A stretch of DNA of 13,976 nt from JBBSHS01 sp038232515 (lineage in GTDB: Bacteria; Actinomycetota; Acidimicrobiia; Acidimicrobiales; JAUJNH01), in assembly GCA_038232515.1 (NCBI GenBank), contig JBBSHS010000067.1:1-13976 (forward strand). The letters run 5' to 3'. The notes below the pieces were generated by a model. It worked only from the letters and a program-made list of their open reading frames with translations, was not told the DNA's origin and did no database searches. The first letter of the stretch is position 1. Each line of letters opens with the position of its first letter. This document shows, in pieces, positions 6,155 through 12,952 of this stretch. Position numbers and translations under genes: made by a program.

Positions 6155-6676
6155 GTGCCCGTCGCCGTGCCGCCCGACCGCCCCTCGGTCGTCGGCATCG
6201 TCATGGGGTCGGCGTCGGACCTGGGAGTGATGCGGGCCGCCCTCGACGTTCTGCAGGGCTTCGGCGTCCCTTGCGAGATCGGCGTGCGCTCGGCTCACCG
6301 TGACCCGCACGCCATGCTGGAGTACGGGGCCACCGCCGCCGACCGCGGGCTCAAGGTCCTGATCGCCGGGGCCGGTGGGGCCGCCCACCTGCCCGGCATG
6401 GTGGCCGCCGCCACCACCCTGCCCGTCATCGGCGTACCCATCGCCCTCTCGGTGCTGGACGGGCTCGACTCACTGCTGTCCATCGTCCAGATGCCAAGAG
6501 GCGTACCGGTGGCCACCGTCGCCATCGGCAACGCCACCAACGCGGCCTTGCTGGCGGCCCGGATCCTGGCCTTGGCCGACCCGGTGGTGGCCATGGCCCT
6601 GTCGCGTCATCAGGCCGAGCTCACCGCCGCTGCCCATCTCCAGGACGAGGACGTGGGCTCAGAACTGACGAAGTAA
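6155..6676 (+). CDS. purE: N5-carboxyaminoimidazole ribonucleotide mutase (PurE class I)
   Basis: PurE class I moves the carboxyl group of N5-CAIR to C4, giving CAIR, the substrate of PurC. The 173-residue protein has all the family landmarks: GSASD (18-22), the SAHRD motif with catalytic His48 (46-50), the AGAGGAAHLPGM loop (71-82), QMPRGVPVAT (112-121) and the GNATNAALLAARIL helix. The presence of purK in the window confirms the class I (mutase) assignment. The GTG start at 6155 lacks a ribosome binding site but follows a leaderless-type -10 box. purA begins 38 bases after its stop. An internal piece of a related purE is preserved in the remnant at 3824. Confidence 0.96.
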   Translation: MPVAVPPDRPSVVGIVMGSASDLGVMRAALDVLQGFGVPCEIGVRSAHRDPHAMLEYGATAADRGLKVLIAGAGGAAHLPGMVAAATTLPVIGVPIALSVLDGLDSLLSIVQMPRGVPVATVAIGNATNAALLAARILALADPVVAMALSRHQAELTAAAHLQDEDVGSELTK

Positions 6677-6714
6677 CGTGTCGCAACCGTCAGCCGCACC
6701 AGAGGGGGAGACCG

Positions 6715-8001
6715 ATGCCGGCGACGGTCCTGGTGGGCACGCAGTGGGGCGACGAGGGCAAGGGCCGCTTCACCGACCTCCTGGCCAAGGAGAGCTCGGT
6801 GGTGGTCCGCTACCAGGGCGGGCACAACGCCGGCCACACGCTGGTGGTCAACGGCGAGTCGTTCGCGCTCCAACTGATCCCGTCGGGCGTGATCTGGGAC
6901 CACGTCACGCTTGTCATCGGAAACGGGGTGGTCGTCGACCCCAAGGTGCTGATCGAGGAGATCGACGGGCTGGAGAGCCGCGGCGTCAGCTGCCGCAATT
7001 TGAAGGTCAGCGGCAACGCCCACCTCATCCTGCCCTACCACCAGGAGCTGGACGCCCTGGTGGAGCGGCGGCTGGGCAGCAACAAGTTGGGCACCACCAA
7101 GCGGGGCATCGGCCCGGCCTACGGCGACAAGGCCAACCGGGTGGGCCTGAGGGTCCAGGACCTGCTCGACCCCAAGATCTTCCGGGAGAAGCTGCACCTG
7201 GCCCTGAAGGAGAAGAACTCGGTCCTCACCCGGGTCTTCAACCGGCTGCCCCTGGACGAGCGCGACATCGCCGATCGCTACCTGGGTGAGTACGCCCCGC
7301 GGATAGAACCCATGATCGCCGACACCGTCGGCCTGGTCCACGACGCTCTGGAAGCGGGCCGGCACGTCCTGCTGGAGGGGGCCCAGGCCACGTTCCTGGA
7401 CATCGACCATGGCACCTACCCGTTCGTCACCTCGTCGTCGCCCACCGCGGGGGGCGCCTGCACCGGCTCGGGCCTCGGTCCCCGCCACATCGACCGGGTG
7501 GTGGGCGTGGCCAAGGCGTACGTCACCCGCGTGGGGTCGGGCCCGTTCCCGACCGAGGCGCCGGACGAAGCCGGCGACCTGATGATCGACCGGGGCCATG
7601 AGTACGGCACCAACACCGGGCGCCGGCGCCGGCCCGGCTGGTTCGACGCGGTGATGATGCGCCAGGCGGTACGGCTCAACTCCCTGAGCGAGATCGCCCT
7701 CACCAAGCTCGACGTGCTCGATGCCTTCGACTCCATCAAGGTGTGCGTGGCCTACGAGTCCGACGGCCGGCGCTACACCCATCTGCCCTATCACCAGTCG
7801 GTACTCCACAAGGTGACGCCGGTGTACGCCGAGCTGGCCGGTTGGCGCCAGGAGCTGACCGACGCCACCGAGCTCCACCAGCTCCCGCCAGCCGCGCAGG
7901 ACTACGTGGCCTTCCTGTCCGACCAGGCCGGCGTGCCCATCCACCTCGTCGGCGTGGGCCCGGGACGCCAGCAGTTCGTGCACTTCCCGGCGGTGGCGTG
8001 A
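6715..8001 (+). CDS. purA: Adenylosuccinate synthetase (PurA)
   Basis: PurA joins IMP and aspartate using GTP to form adenylosuccinate, the first step committed to AMP; PurB then releases fumarate. The 428-residue sequence is standard. The P-loop-like GTQWGDEGKGR (8-18) carries the catalytic Asp13, and GGHNAGHT (35-42) carries His41. IMP-binding GTTKRGIGPAY lies at about 126-136, LLEGAQATFLDIDHGTYPF at about 218-237 followed by a Thr/Ser-rich switch (VTSSSPTAGG), and the C-terminal base-recognition segment near LTKLDVLD is intact. The ATG at 6715 has a GGGGGAG ribosome binding site. The stop is followed after 32 bases by the VapB-like antitoxin, with that module's operator in the gap. Confidence 0.97.
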   Translation: MPATVLVGTQWGDEGKGRFTDLLAKESSVVVRYQGGHNAGHTLVVNGESFALQLIPSGVIWDHVTLVIGNGVVVDPKVLIEEIDGLESRGVSCRNLKVSGNAHLILPYHQELDALVERRLGSNKLGTTKRGIGPAYGDKANRVGLRVQDLLDPKIFREKLHLALKEKNSVLTRVFNRLPLDERDIADRYLGEYAPRIEPMIADTVGLVHDALEAGRHVLLEGAQATFLDIDHGTYPFVTSSSPTAGGACTGSGLGPRHIDRVVGVAKAYVTRVGSGPFPTEAPDEAGDLMIDRGHEYGTNTGRRRRPGWFDAVMMRQAVRLNSLSEIALTKLDVLDAFDSIKVCVAYESDGRRYTHLPYHQSVLHKVTPVYAELAGWRQELTDATELHQLPPAAQDYVAFLSDQAGVPIHLVGVGPGRQQFVHFPAVA

Positions 8002-8008
8002 TGGCACT

Positions 8009-8029
8009 GCTTAGTCCACTAGACTAAGC
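8009..8029 (+). promoter_or_regulatory. Palindromic operator and -10 box of the Phd/PIN module
   Basis: GCTTAGTC-CACTA-GACTAAGC is a perfect 8+8 inverted repeat between the purA stop and the antitoxin ATG at 8034. TAGACT (8020-8025) fits a TAnnnT -10 box eight bases before that ATG, and there is no Shine-Dalgarno sequence. Binding of the antitoxin or toxin-antitoxin complex would cover the promoter, the usual autoregulation of such modules (inferred). Confidence 0.65.
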
Positions 8030-8033
8030 AGCC

Positions 8034-8288
8034 ATGGTCAACGTGCATGAGGCGAAGACCCAGCTGTCGCGATTGCTGGCCCAGGTCGAGGCCGGCGAAG
8101 AGATCGTCATCGGCCGGGCCGGCAAGCCGGTGGCCAAGCTGGTCCCCTACGTCGAGCCCGAGCGGCCGAAACGTCAACCGGGCATGTGGGCCGGCCAGGT
8201 CTGGATGTCCGACGACTATGACGACAACAGCGACATCATCGCTCTGTTCGAGGGCAAAGGCGGCGTCGACGACGCATCGCAGGGGTGA
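8034..8288 (+). CDS. Phd/YefM-family (VapB-type) antitoxin
   Basis: The 84-residue protein opens with the Phd/YefM signature VNVHEAKTQLSRLLAQVEAG, EEIVIGRAGKPVAKLVPY, the DNA-binding and dimerisation domain. An acidic C-terminal tail (SDDYDDNSDIIALFEG) is the sort of flexible peptide that wraps the partner toxin. The family represses its own operon and neutralises a PIN-domain ribonuclease. The ATG at 8034 directly follows a palindrome with an embedded -10 box. Its TGA stop overlaps the toxin's GTG (GTGA), so the pair is translationally coupled. The placement inside a purine operon, between purA and purD, is unusual. Confidence 0.92.
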   Translation: MVNVHEAKTQLSRLLAQVEAGEEIVIGRAGKPVAKLVPYVEPERPKRQPGMWAGQVWMSDDYDDNSDIIALFEGKGGVDDASQG

Positions 8289-8662
8289 GCCTTCTACTCG
8301 ACAGCAATACGCTCGTCTGGTGGTTGTCCGATCCCGACCGCATTGGGCCTCGAGCCCGATCGGCCATCACGGACGACCTCGTCAGTGTGAGCGCAGCCAC
8401 GATATGGGAACTGGGGATCAAGCTCGCCCAGCGTCGGCTGCGGATGCCCGAGCACCCAGCAGTTGCCGTTGACGCCAACGGGTTTCGGGCGCTGCCCATA
8501 ACGTTCGCCCATACGTCAGAGGCCGCCGCGTTGCCGCTCCACCATCGAGACCCATTCGATCGGATGCTCGTCGCCCAGGCCCGGCTGGAAAAGCTGACGC
8601 TGGTGACCGTCGACCGTGACCTGGGCGACTATGACGTCGCGCTCATGGATGTCCAGCAGTGA
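8285..8662 (+). CDS. PIN-domain toxin, VapC-type ribonuclease
   Basis: This 125-residue PIN protein carries the expected acidic set: Asp6 in LLLDSNTLVWWL, Glu42 in the ATIWELGIK helix, Asp89 and Asp92 in HHRDPFDRMLVAQA, and Asp110 in LVTVDRDL. These coordinate Mg/Mn for RNA cleavage; VapC-type toxins typically cut tRNA or rRNA, and the target here is unknown. The subtype resembles the YdbP/'Phd-partner' PIN proteins with the conserved DPFDR motif. The GTG start overlaps the antitoxin stop, and its own TGA overlaps the purD GTG start. Toxin translation could therefore help drive purD translation. Catalytic residues are all present, so it is probably active. Confidence 0.92.
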   Translation: MSLLLDSNTLVWWLSDPDRIGPRARSAITDDLVSVSAATIWELGIKLAQRRLRMPEHPAVAVDANGFRALPITFAHTSEAAALPLHHRDPFDRMLVAQARLEKLTLVTVDRDLGDYDVALMDVQQ

Positions 8663-9933
8663 GCCTCGGTCTGCTCACGGTATGTGTCGTCGGCTCCGGG
8701 GGGCGCGAGCACGCTCTGGCCCACACCTTGGCCGAGACGGCCGCCGTCGTCGCCTGCCCCGGCAACCCGGGCATCGCTGCCGAGGGCATCGAGTGCACCG
8801 CCGGCGCGCCGGAGGAAGTGGTGGCCGACCTGTTCGTCATCGGCCCCGAAGTGCCACTGGTCGACGGGCTGGCCGACCGGCTGCGGGCCCGGGGCCGCCT
8901 GGTGTTCGGGCCCGGGGCCGACGGCGCCCGCCTGGAGGGATCCAAGGAGTGGATGAAGGAAGTGGTGCGTGAAGCGGGAGTGCCCACCGCCCGGTCCGCC
9001 GCCTTCGGAGAGGGTGAGGAGGGCGCCGCCCTCGGCTTCCTGCGCACCCTCCCCGGCCTGTACGTCGTCAAGACCGACGGCCTGGCTGCCGGCAAGGGCG
9101 TCCTCGTGACCGAGTCGATCGACGAGGCGCACGACGACGTGCGAGCCAAATTGAGCGGCGCCGCCTTCGGCCCCGCCGGCCGCAGGGTGGTCATCGAGGA
9201 AGGGCTGTCCGGCCCCGAGCTCAGCGTGCTGGCCGTGTGCGACGGGAACGGGGGGGTCGCCATCCTGCCCCCGGCCCAGGACCACAAGCGCCTCGGCGAC
9301 GGCGACCGCGGCCCCAACACCGGGGGCATGGGTGCCCTGTCGCCGGTGCCAGGCGTGGGCCGCGACCTGGAGACGCTCGTGGCCGAGAAGATGGTGGCCC
9401 CCACCCTCGACGTGCTGGCCCGGCGGGGCATCGACTACCGGGGCGTGCTCTACGCCGGGCTGATGGGCACGCCGGAAGGGCCCAAGCTGCTGGAGTACAA
9501 CGTCCGCTTCGGCGACCCGGAATGCCAGGTGGTACTGCCCCGGCTGCAGGGTGACGTGGCCGGGCTGCTGCACGAGGCGGCCTCCGGCCACCTGCGCACC
9601 GGCTTCCGCACCGAGGACGACGCCTGCGTGTGCCTGGTGCTGGCCAGCGAGGGCTACCCCGAGGCGCCGGTCAGCGGCCGGCCCATCACCGGCATCGACG
9701 AAGCCGCGGCAACCGACGGCGTCACCATCTTCCACGCCGGCACGGCGGCCGCACCCGAAAGGCGGGGCGGTCTGGTGACCAGGGGCGGGCGGGTCCTCGA
9801 CGTGGTCGCCCGGGCCGCTTCCCTGGGAGCGGCCCGCGACCTGGCCTACCGGGCAGCCGCCCTCATCGCTTTCGAGGGCAAACACCACCGCAGCGACATC
9901 GCCGCCGAAGCCGCCCGGTGGCACAAGCCATGA
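8659..9933 (+). CDS. purD: Phosphoribosylamine-glycine ligase (PurD, GAR synthetase)
   Basis: PurD ligates glycine to phosphoribosylamine with ATP, the second step of de novo purine synthesis. The 424-residue protein has the family's start VCVVGSGGREHALAHTLAE, the ATP-grasp lysine loop VVKTDGLAAGKGVLV (Lys138), the GPELSVLAVCDG strand, QDHKRLGDGDRGPNTGGMGA (207-226), and LLEYNVRFGDPECQ (about 277-290) with metal and substrate ligands. The GTG at 8659 overlaps the VapC-like stop by four bases (GTGA). It places the glycine-rich motif at the usual distance from the N-terminus, so no shorter start is needed. No ribosome binding site of its own is evident, so reinitiation after the toxin is likely. 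It is followed by a 136-base leader holding a long hairpin before purB. Confidence 0.96.
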   Translation: MSLGLLTVCVVGSGGREHALAHTLAETAAVVACPGNPGIAAEGIECTAGAPEEVVADLFVIGPEVPLVDGLADRLRARGRLVFGPGADGARLEGSKEWMKEVVREAGVPTARSAAFGEGEEGAALGFLRTLPGLYVVKTDGLAAGKGVLVTESIDEAHDDVRAKLSGAAFGPAGRRVVIEEGLSGPELSVLAVCDGNGGVAILPPAQDHKRLGDGDRGPNTGGMGALSPVPGVGRDLETLVAEKMVAPTLDVLARRGIDYRGVLYAGLMGTPEGPKLLEYNVRFGDPECQVVLPRLQGDVAGLLHEAASGHLRTGFRTEDDACVCLVLASEGYPEAPVSGRPITGIDEAAATDGVTIFHAGTAAAPERRGGLVTRGGRVLDVVARAASLGAARDLAYRAAALIAFEGKHHRSDIAAEAARWHKP

Positions 9934-9992
9934 CACAGCCGGGAAGCCGCCCGGGGTGGCCGTGGTCGCCGTCAGGGGCTCGGGCGATGCGG

Positions 9993-10061
9993 GAGATTGG
10001 GTCGTCCCGTGGCCTTCAGCCGCCATTCTGCGCCCTGAAGGCCACCGCACGACCCAATCTC
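9993..10061 (+). promoter_or_regulatory. Long inverted repeat upstream of purB
   Basis: The outer arms GAGATTGGGTCGT (9993-10005) and ACGACCCAATCTC (10049-10061) are perfectly complementary (13 bp). The inner arms GTGGCCTTCAG (10009-10019) and CTGAAGGCCAC (10035-10045) are also perfect (11 bp). CCC faces CGC between them as a small internal loop, and the apical loop is 15 bases. The stem ends eight bases before the purB GTG at 10070. No U-tract follows, so it is not an intrinsic terminator. It could be an mRNA control structure, an RNase site, a protein-binding palindrome or a miniature palindromic element. Confidence 0.7.
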
Positions 10062-10069
10062 GGCTGGCT

Positions 10070-11485
10070 GTGACGGTCGCCAACGTGCTGGCCGAGCGGT
10101 ACGCCAGCGCCGAGATGCGGGCCATCTGGTCGAGCGAGCACAAGATACGGCTGGAACGACGCCTGTGGCTGGCCGTGCTGCGGGCTCAGGCCGATTTGGG
10201 CGTGCCCGTGCCGGCCGGGGCCGTGGAGGCCTACGAGGCGGTGCTGGACGAGGTCGACCTCGACTCCATGGCCGCCCGCGAGCGCGTCACCAAGCACGAC
10301 GTCAAGGCCCGCATCGAGGAGTTCTCGGCCCTCGCCGGCTTCGAGCACGTCCACCGGGGCATGACCAGCAGGGACCTCACCGAGAACGTCGAGCAGCTCC
10401 AACTGCGCTCCTCCCTGGAGCTGGTGCGCGACCGTGTGGTGGCCGCCTTGGCCCGGCTGGCCGAACTCGCCCTCGAGCACGCCGGCCTGGTCATGACCGG
10501 TCGCAGCCACAATGTGGCGGCTCAGGCCACGACCGTCGGCAAGCGCTTCGCCACCGTGGGCGAGGAGCTGCTGATCGCCCTCCGGCGCATCGAGGAGCTG
10601 ATCGGGCGGTATCCGTTGCGGGGCATCAAGGGGCCGGTGGGCACCCAACAGGACATGCTCGACCTCTTGGGGGGCGACGCCGGCCAGGCCGACGAGCTGG
10701 AACGTCGCGTCGCCGCCCACCTCGGCTTCGCCCACGTGCTCGGCTCCACCGGCCAGGTCTACCCGCGCTCGCTCGACCTGGACGTGGTGGCCGCACTCCT
10801 GCAGGCGGTCGGCGGTCCGGCCAGCTTCGCCAAGACCCTGCGGCTGATGGCAGGCGCGGGCCTGGCCACCGAAGGATTCATGCCCGGCCAGGTGGGCAGC
10901 TCGGCCATGCCCCACAAGCAGAACGCTCGGTCCAGCGAACGCATCACCGCGCTCACCACCATCCTCACCGGTCACCTCACCATGGCCGCCGGCCTGGTGG
11001 GCGACACCTGGAACGAAGGCGACGTGAGCTGCTCGGCGGTGCGCCGGGTGGTGCTGCCCGACGCCTGTTTCGCCACCGACGGGCTGTTCGAGACGTTCCT
11101 CACCGTCCTCGACGGGTTCGCCGCCTTCCCCGTCGCCATCGAGGCCGAGCTGGCACAGGAGATGCCCTTCCTCGCCACCACCAAGATCCTCGTGGCCCTG
11201 GTGGCGGCGGGGATGGGTCGCGAGCAGGCCCATGACATTCTCCGCCGCCATAGCTCGGCCGCCGCCGAGGACGTGCGCGGCGGTGGCCCCAACACGCTCC
11301 TGGCCCGCCTGGCCGGGGATGCAGGCGTGAGCCTCGGCCTGGCCGATCTCGAGGCGTTGCTGGCCGACCGGCGCCTGTTCACGGGCGCCGCCGGGCGCCA
11401 GGTCGAATCCTTCGGTGCCCGGGTCGCCGCCGTGGTGGCCCGCCACCCCGAGGCCGCCGCACACCGCCCGGGCGAGATCCTGTGA
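10070..11485 (+). CDS. purB: Adenylosuccinate lyase (PurB)
   Basis: PurB removes fumarate from SAICAR (giving AICAR) and from adenylosuccinate (giving AMP), so it works after both PurC and PurA encoded nearby. From GTG 10070 the protein is 471 residues, normal for this branch, beginning with TVANVLAERYASAEM. Landmarks are VHRGMTSRDLTEN (94-106, with His95), TGRSHNVAAQATTVGKRFA with the second conserved His, and the superfamily signature GSSAMPHKQNA (276-286), whose Ser277/278 lie in the catalytic flexible loop. The frame is open back to 9956, but that extension reads through the 9993-10061 hairpin and encodes nothing conserved, so it was rejected. The start lies immediately after that hairpin without an obvious ribosome binding site. 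Confidence 0.95.
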   Translation: MTVANVLAERYASAEMRAIWSSEHKIRLERRLWLAVLRAQADLGVPVPAGAVEAYEAVLDEVDLDSMAARERVTKHDVKARIEEFSALAGFEHVHRGMTSRDLTENVEQLQLRSSLELVRDRVVAALARLAELALEHAGLVMTGRSHNVAAQATTVGKRFATVGEELLIALRRIEELIGRYPLRGIKGPVGTQQDMLDLLGGDAGQADELERRVAAHLGFAHVLGSTGQVYPRSLDLDVVAALLQAVGGPASFAKTLRLMAGAGLATEGFMPGQVGSSAMPHKQNARSSERITALTTILTGHLTMAAGLVGDTWNEGDVSCSAVRRVVLPDACFATDGLFETFLTVLDGFAAFPVAIEAELAQEMPFLATTKILVALVAAGMGREQAHDILRRHSSAAAEDVRGGGPNTLLARLAGDAGVSLGLADLEALLADRRLFTGAAGRQVESFGARVAAVVARHPEAAAHRPGEIL

Positions 11486-11641
11486 GCAGCGTCGTCGATG
11501 GCGCATCCGGTTGGGTCGCTCGCAGCTTCGGATGGCCCATATGGGGGTGAATGAATCCTCTGAGGCATTGGTCACCCCGGTATCGGCCCATCCAAACCGG
11601 GCGGAAGGACAGCCGCCACGAGCGGCGCCGTGGCCTGACCG
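11486..11641. other. Gap between purB and the leader ORF
   Basis: These 156 bases follow the purB stop. I see no U-tracted terminator. They lead into the -10-like TAGGCT at 11642-11647 and presumably include the rest of a promoter for the downstream membrane protein and purC. Confidence 0.35.
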
Positions 11642-11647
11642 TAGGCT
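11642..11647 (+). promoter_or_regulatory. Leaderless-type -10 box before the 12-codon leader ORF
   Basis: TAGGCT is followed by exactly seven bases and then ATG 11655, the spacing expected when transcription starts on the A of the start codon. A convincing -35 was not identified. Confidence 0.4.
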
Positions 11648-11654
11648 CTGCGCC

Positions 11655-11693
11655 ATGACGCCCCACGGCTGCGAGCTGAGGTGGCGGGCGTGA
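11655..11693 (+). CDS. Putative 12-residue leader peptide (uORF)
   Basis: A short frame reads MTPHGCELRWRA and stops at TGA 11691-11693. The stop overlaps the GTG start of the next gene at 11690 (GTGA). It begins at an ATG placed seven bases after TAGGCT, so it could be translated from a leaderless transcript and feed ribosomes into the downstream gene. It contains one Cys and two Arg codons, but there is no run of a single amino acid as in classical attenuators. Too short for any homology argument, so this is inference from position only. Confidence 0.35.
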   Translation: MTPHGCELRWRA

Positions 11694-12070
11694 GCACCGC
11701 GCCGCTGCCGGCCGGGGCCAAGGCGATGATCCTCGGCCGGGCCGGCCTGGCGCTGGCCTGCTTCGTGGCCCCCGGGCTGTGCTTGAAGGTGCTGGGCTTC
11801 CCCGACGCCTCGAGCAGTGCCCGCAGCCTGGCCACCATGGTGGGCGCCCGTGACCTGGCCATGGCGTTGTGCGTCTGGGCTGCGGCCGACGACCGGCCCA
11901 CGCTCCACCGCGTCCTGCAGGTGTGCGGGACCTTGGACCTGGCCGACGCCGCGATCGTCGGCGTGGCCGGTGTCCGCGATCCGCGCCTGCGTCGGGCGGC
12001 GCTGGCCAACCTGCCGTTCGCCGGAGGGTCGGCGCTGCTCAGCTTCCTCACCGCCGCGAAGGCGGGATGA
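11690..12070 (+). CDS. Small integral membrane protein, DUF4267-like
   Basis: From GTG 11690 (GAGG eight bases upstream) the product has 126 residues with about three to four hydrophobic segments: MILGRAGLALACFVAPGLCL, a central LATMVGARDLAMALCVWAAA, LADAAIVGVAGV and a C-terminal FAGGSALLSFLTAA. The GRAGLAL...LG...GARDLAMAL pattern resembles the DUF4267 group of small membrane proteins, whose function is not known to me; I hold that family call loosely. A GTG at 11681 would add three residues. The stop overlaps the purC ATG (ATGA), so it is translationally coupled to a purine gene without an obvious purine role. Confidence 0.75.
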   Translation: MSTAPLPAGAKAMILGRAGLALACFVAPGLCLKVLGFPDASSSARSLATMVGARDLAMALCVWAAADDRPTLHRVLQVCGTLDLADAAIVGVAGVRDPRLRRAALANLPFAGGSALLSFLTAAKAG

Positions 12071-12951
12071 GCCGCACTCCCTCGTACATCGGCAAGGTGC
12101 GCGACGTGTACGACAACGGCGACGGCACGCTGCTGCTCGTGTCGTCCGACCGCCTGAGCGCCTTCGACGTGGTCATGGCCGAGACCATCCCCGGCAAGGG
12201 CCGGGTGCTCACCGCCATGACTGCGTTCTGGCTCACCGCCGTGCTGGCCGACCTGTGCCCCAACCACCTCGTGGGCGTGGTCGGGGCGGCGGACGGCGCC
12301 GACGGCGTGCCCGACGCCGTCGGACGCGCCATGGTGGTCAGACGGGCGGAGATGCTGCCGGTCGAGTGCATCGTGCGGGGCTACCTCGCCGGTTCGGCGT
12401 GGAAGGAGTACCGGGAGGCGGGCACCATGCACGGGAGCGGCCTCCCGGCCGGGATGCGGCAGTCCGAGCAACTGCCCGAGCCGGTCTTCACGCCGTCGAC
12501 CAAGGCCGGAGAAGGCCAGCATGACCGGAACATCTCCTTCGACGAGGCCGTGAGCCTGGTCGGCGCCGAGCGGGCCGAGCGGGCCAGGGAGATCAGCCTC
12601 GAGGTCTACCGACGCGGGGCGGCCCGAGCGCTGGAGCGGGGCATCGTCATCGCCGACATCAAGCTGGAGCTGGGGCTGATCGAAGGTGAGCTAGCCATTT
12701 GCGACGAGGTCCTCACGCCCGACTCGTCCCGCTTCTGGCCGGTCGCCGGCTGGAAGCCCGGGGACGTTCCTCCGAGCTTCGACAAGCAGCCGGTGCGGGA
12801 CTGGCTGGAGGCCACCGGGTGGGACAAGAGACCTCCGCCGCCCACCTTGCCGGCCGACGTGGTGGGGGCCACGTCGGCCCGCTACATCGAGGCCTACGAG
12901 CGCCTCACCGGTCGGAAGTTGGGGGACTGGCCGGGTGTGGGAGCCGAGTGA
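12067..12951 (+). CDS. purC: Phosphoribosylaminoimidazole-succinocarboxamide synthase (PurC, SAICAR synthetase)
   Basis: PurC joins CAIR (the PurE product) with aspartate using ATP to give SAICAR, which PurB then cleaves. The 294-residue protein shows the N-terminal YIGKVRDVYDNGDGTLLLVSS-type strand pair with the Gly/Lys/Arg loop, DRLSAFDVVM, IPGKGRVLT, the signature VRGYLAGSAWKEY (103-115), FTPSTKAGEGQHDRNIS, and LTPDSSRFWP. The second family signature normally reads ADTKFEFG or close to it; here it is ADIKLELG (196-203), with Ile198 in the usual Thr position. ATG 12067 overlaps the membrane-protein stop (ATGA). Length and all other motifs are normal, so it is most likely functional. Confidence 0.95.
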   Translation: MSRTPSYIGKVRDVYDNGDGTLLLVSSDRLSAFDVVMAETIPGKGRVLTAMTAFWLTAVLADLCPNHLVGVVGAADGADGVPDAVGRAMVVRRAEMLPVECIVRGYLAGSAWKEYREAGTMHGSGLPAGMRQSEQLPEPVFTPSTKAGEGQHDRNISFDEAVSLVGAERAERAREISLEVYRRGAARALERGIVIADIKLELGLIEGELAICDEVLTPDSSRFWPVAGWKPGDVPPSFDKQPVRDWLEATGWDKRPPPPTLPADVVGATSARYIEAYERLTGRKLGDWPGVGAE

Positions 12952-12952
12952 C

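Noticed and set aside
6610..8007. Long minus-strand frame opposite purA
   Set aside because: It is the complement of a highly conserved purA and shows His/Gln/Gly/Val-rich shadow composition with no domain.
9907..9954. GAAGCCGCCCGG repeated at 9907-9918 and 9943-9954
   Set aside because: A 12-base GC-rich repeat at the purD end could be a slippage or insertion footprint, but one pair alone in such DNA is weak evidence.
9993..10061. Intrinsic terminator between purD and purB
   Set aside because: There is no U-tract after the stem and the purB start follows within eight bases.
9956..10069. N-terminal extension of PurB from the first GTG
   Set aside because: It encodes 38 unconserved residues that merely translate the hairpin region; normal PurB length is obtained from GTG 10070.
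10016..11908. A 630-codon minus-strand frame opposite purB
   Set aside because: High-GC shadow frame with no recognisable motif; purB on the other strand is unequivocal.
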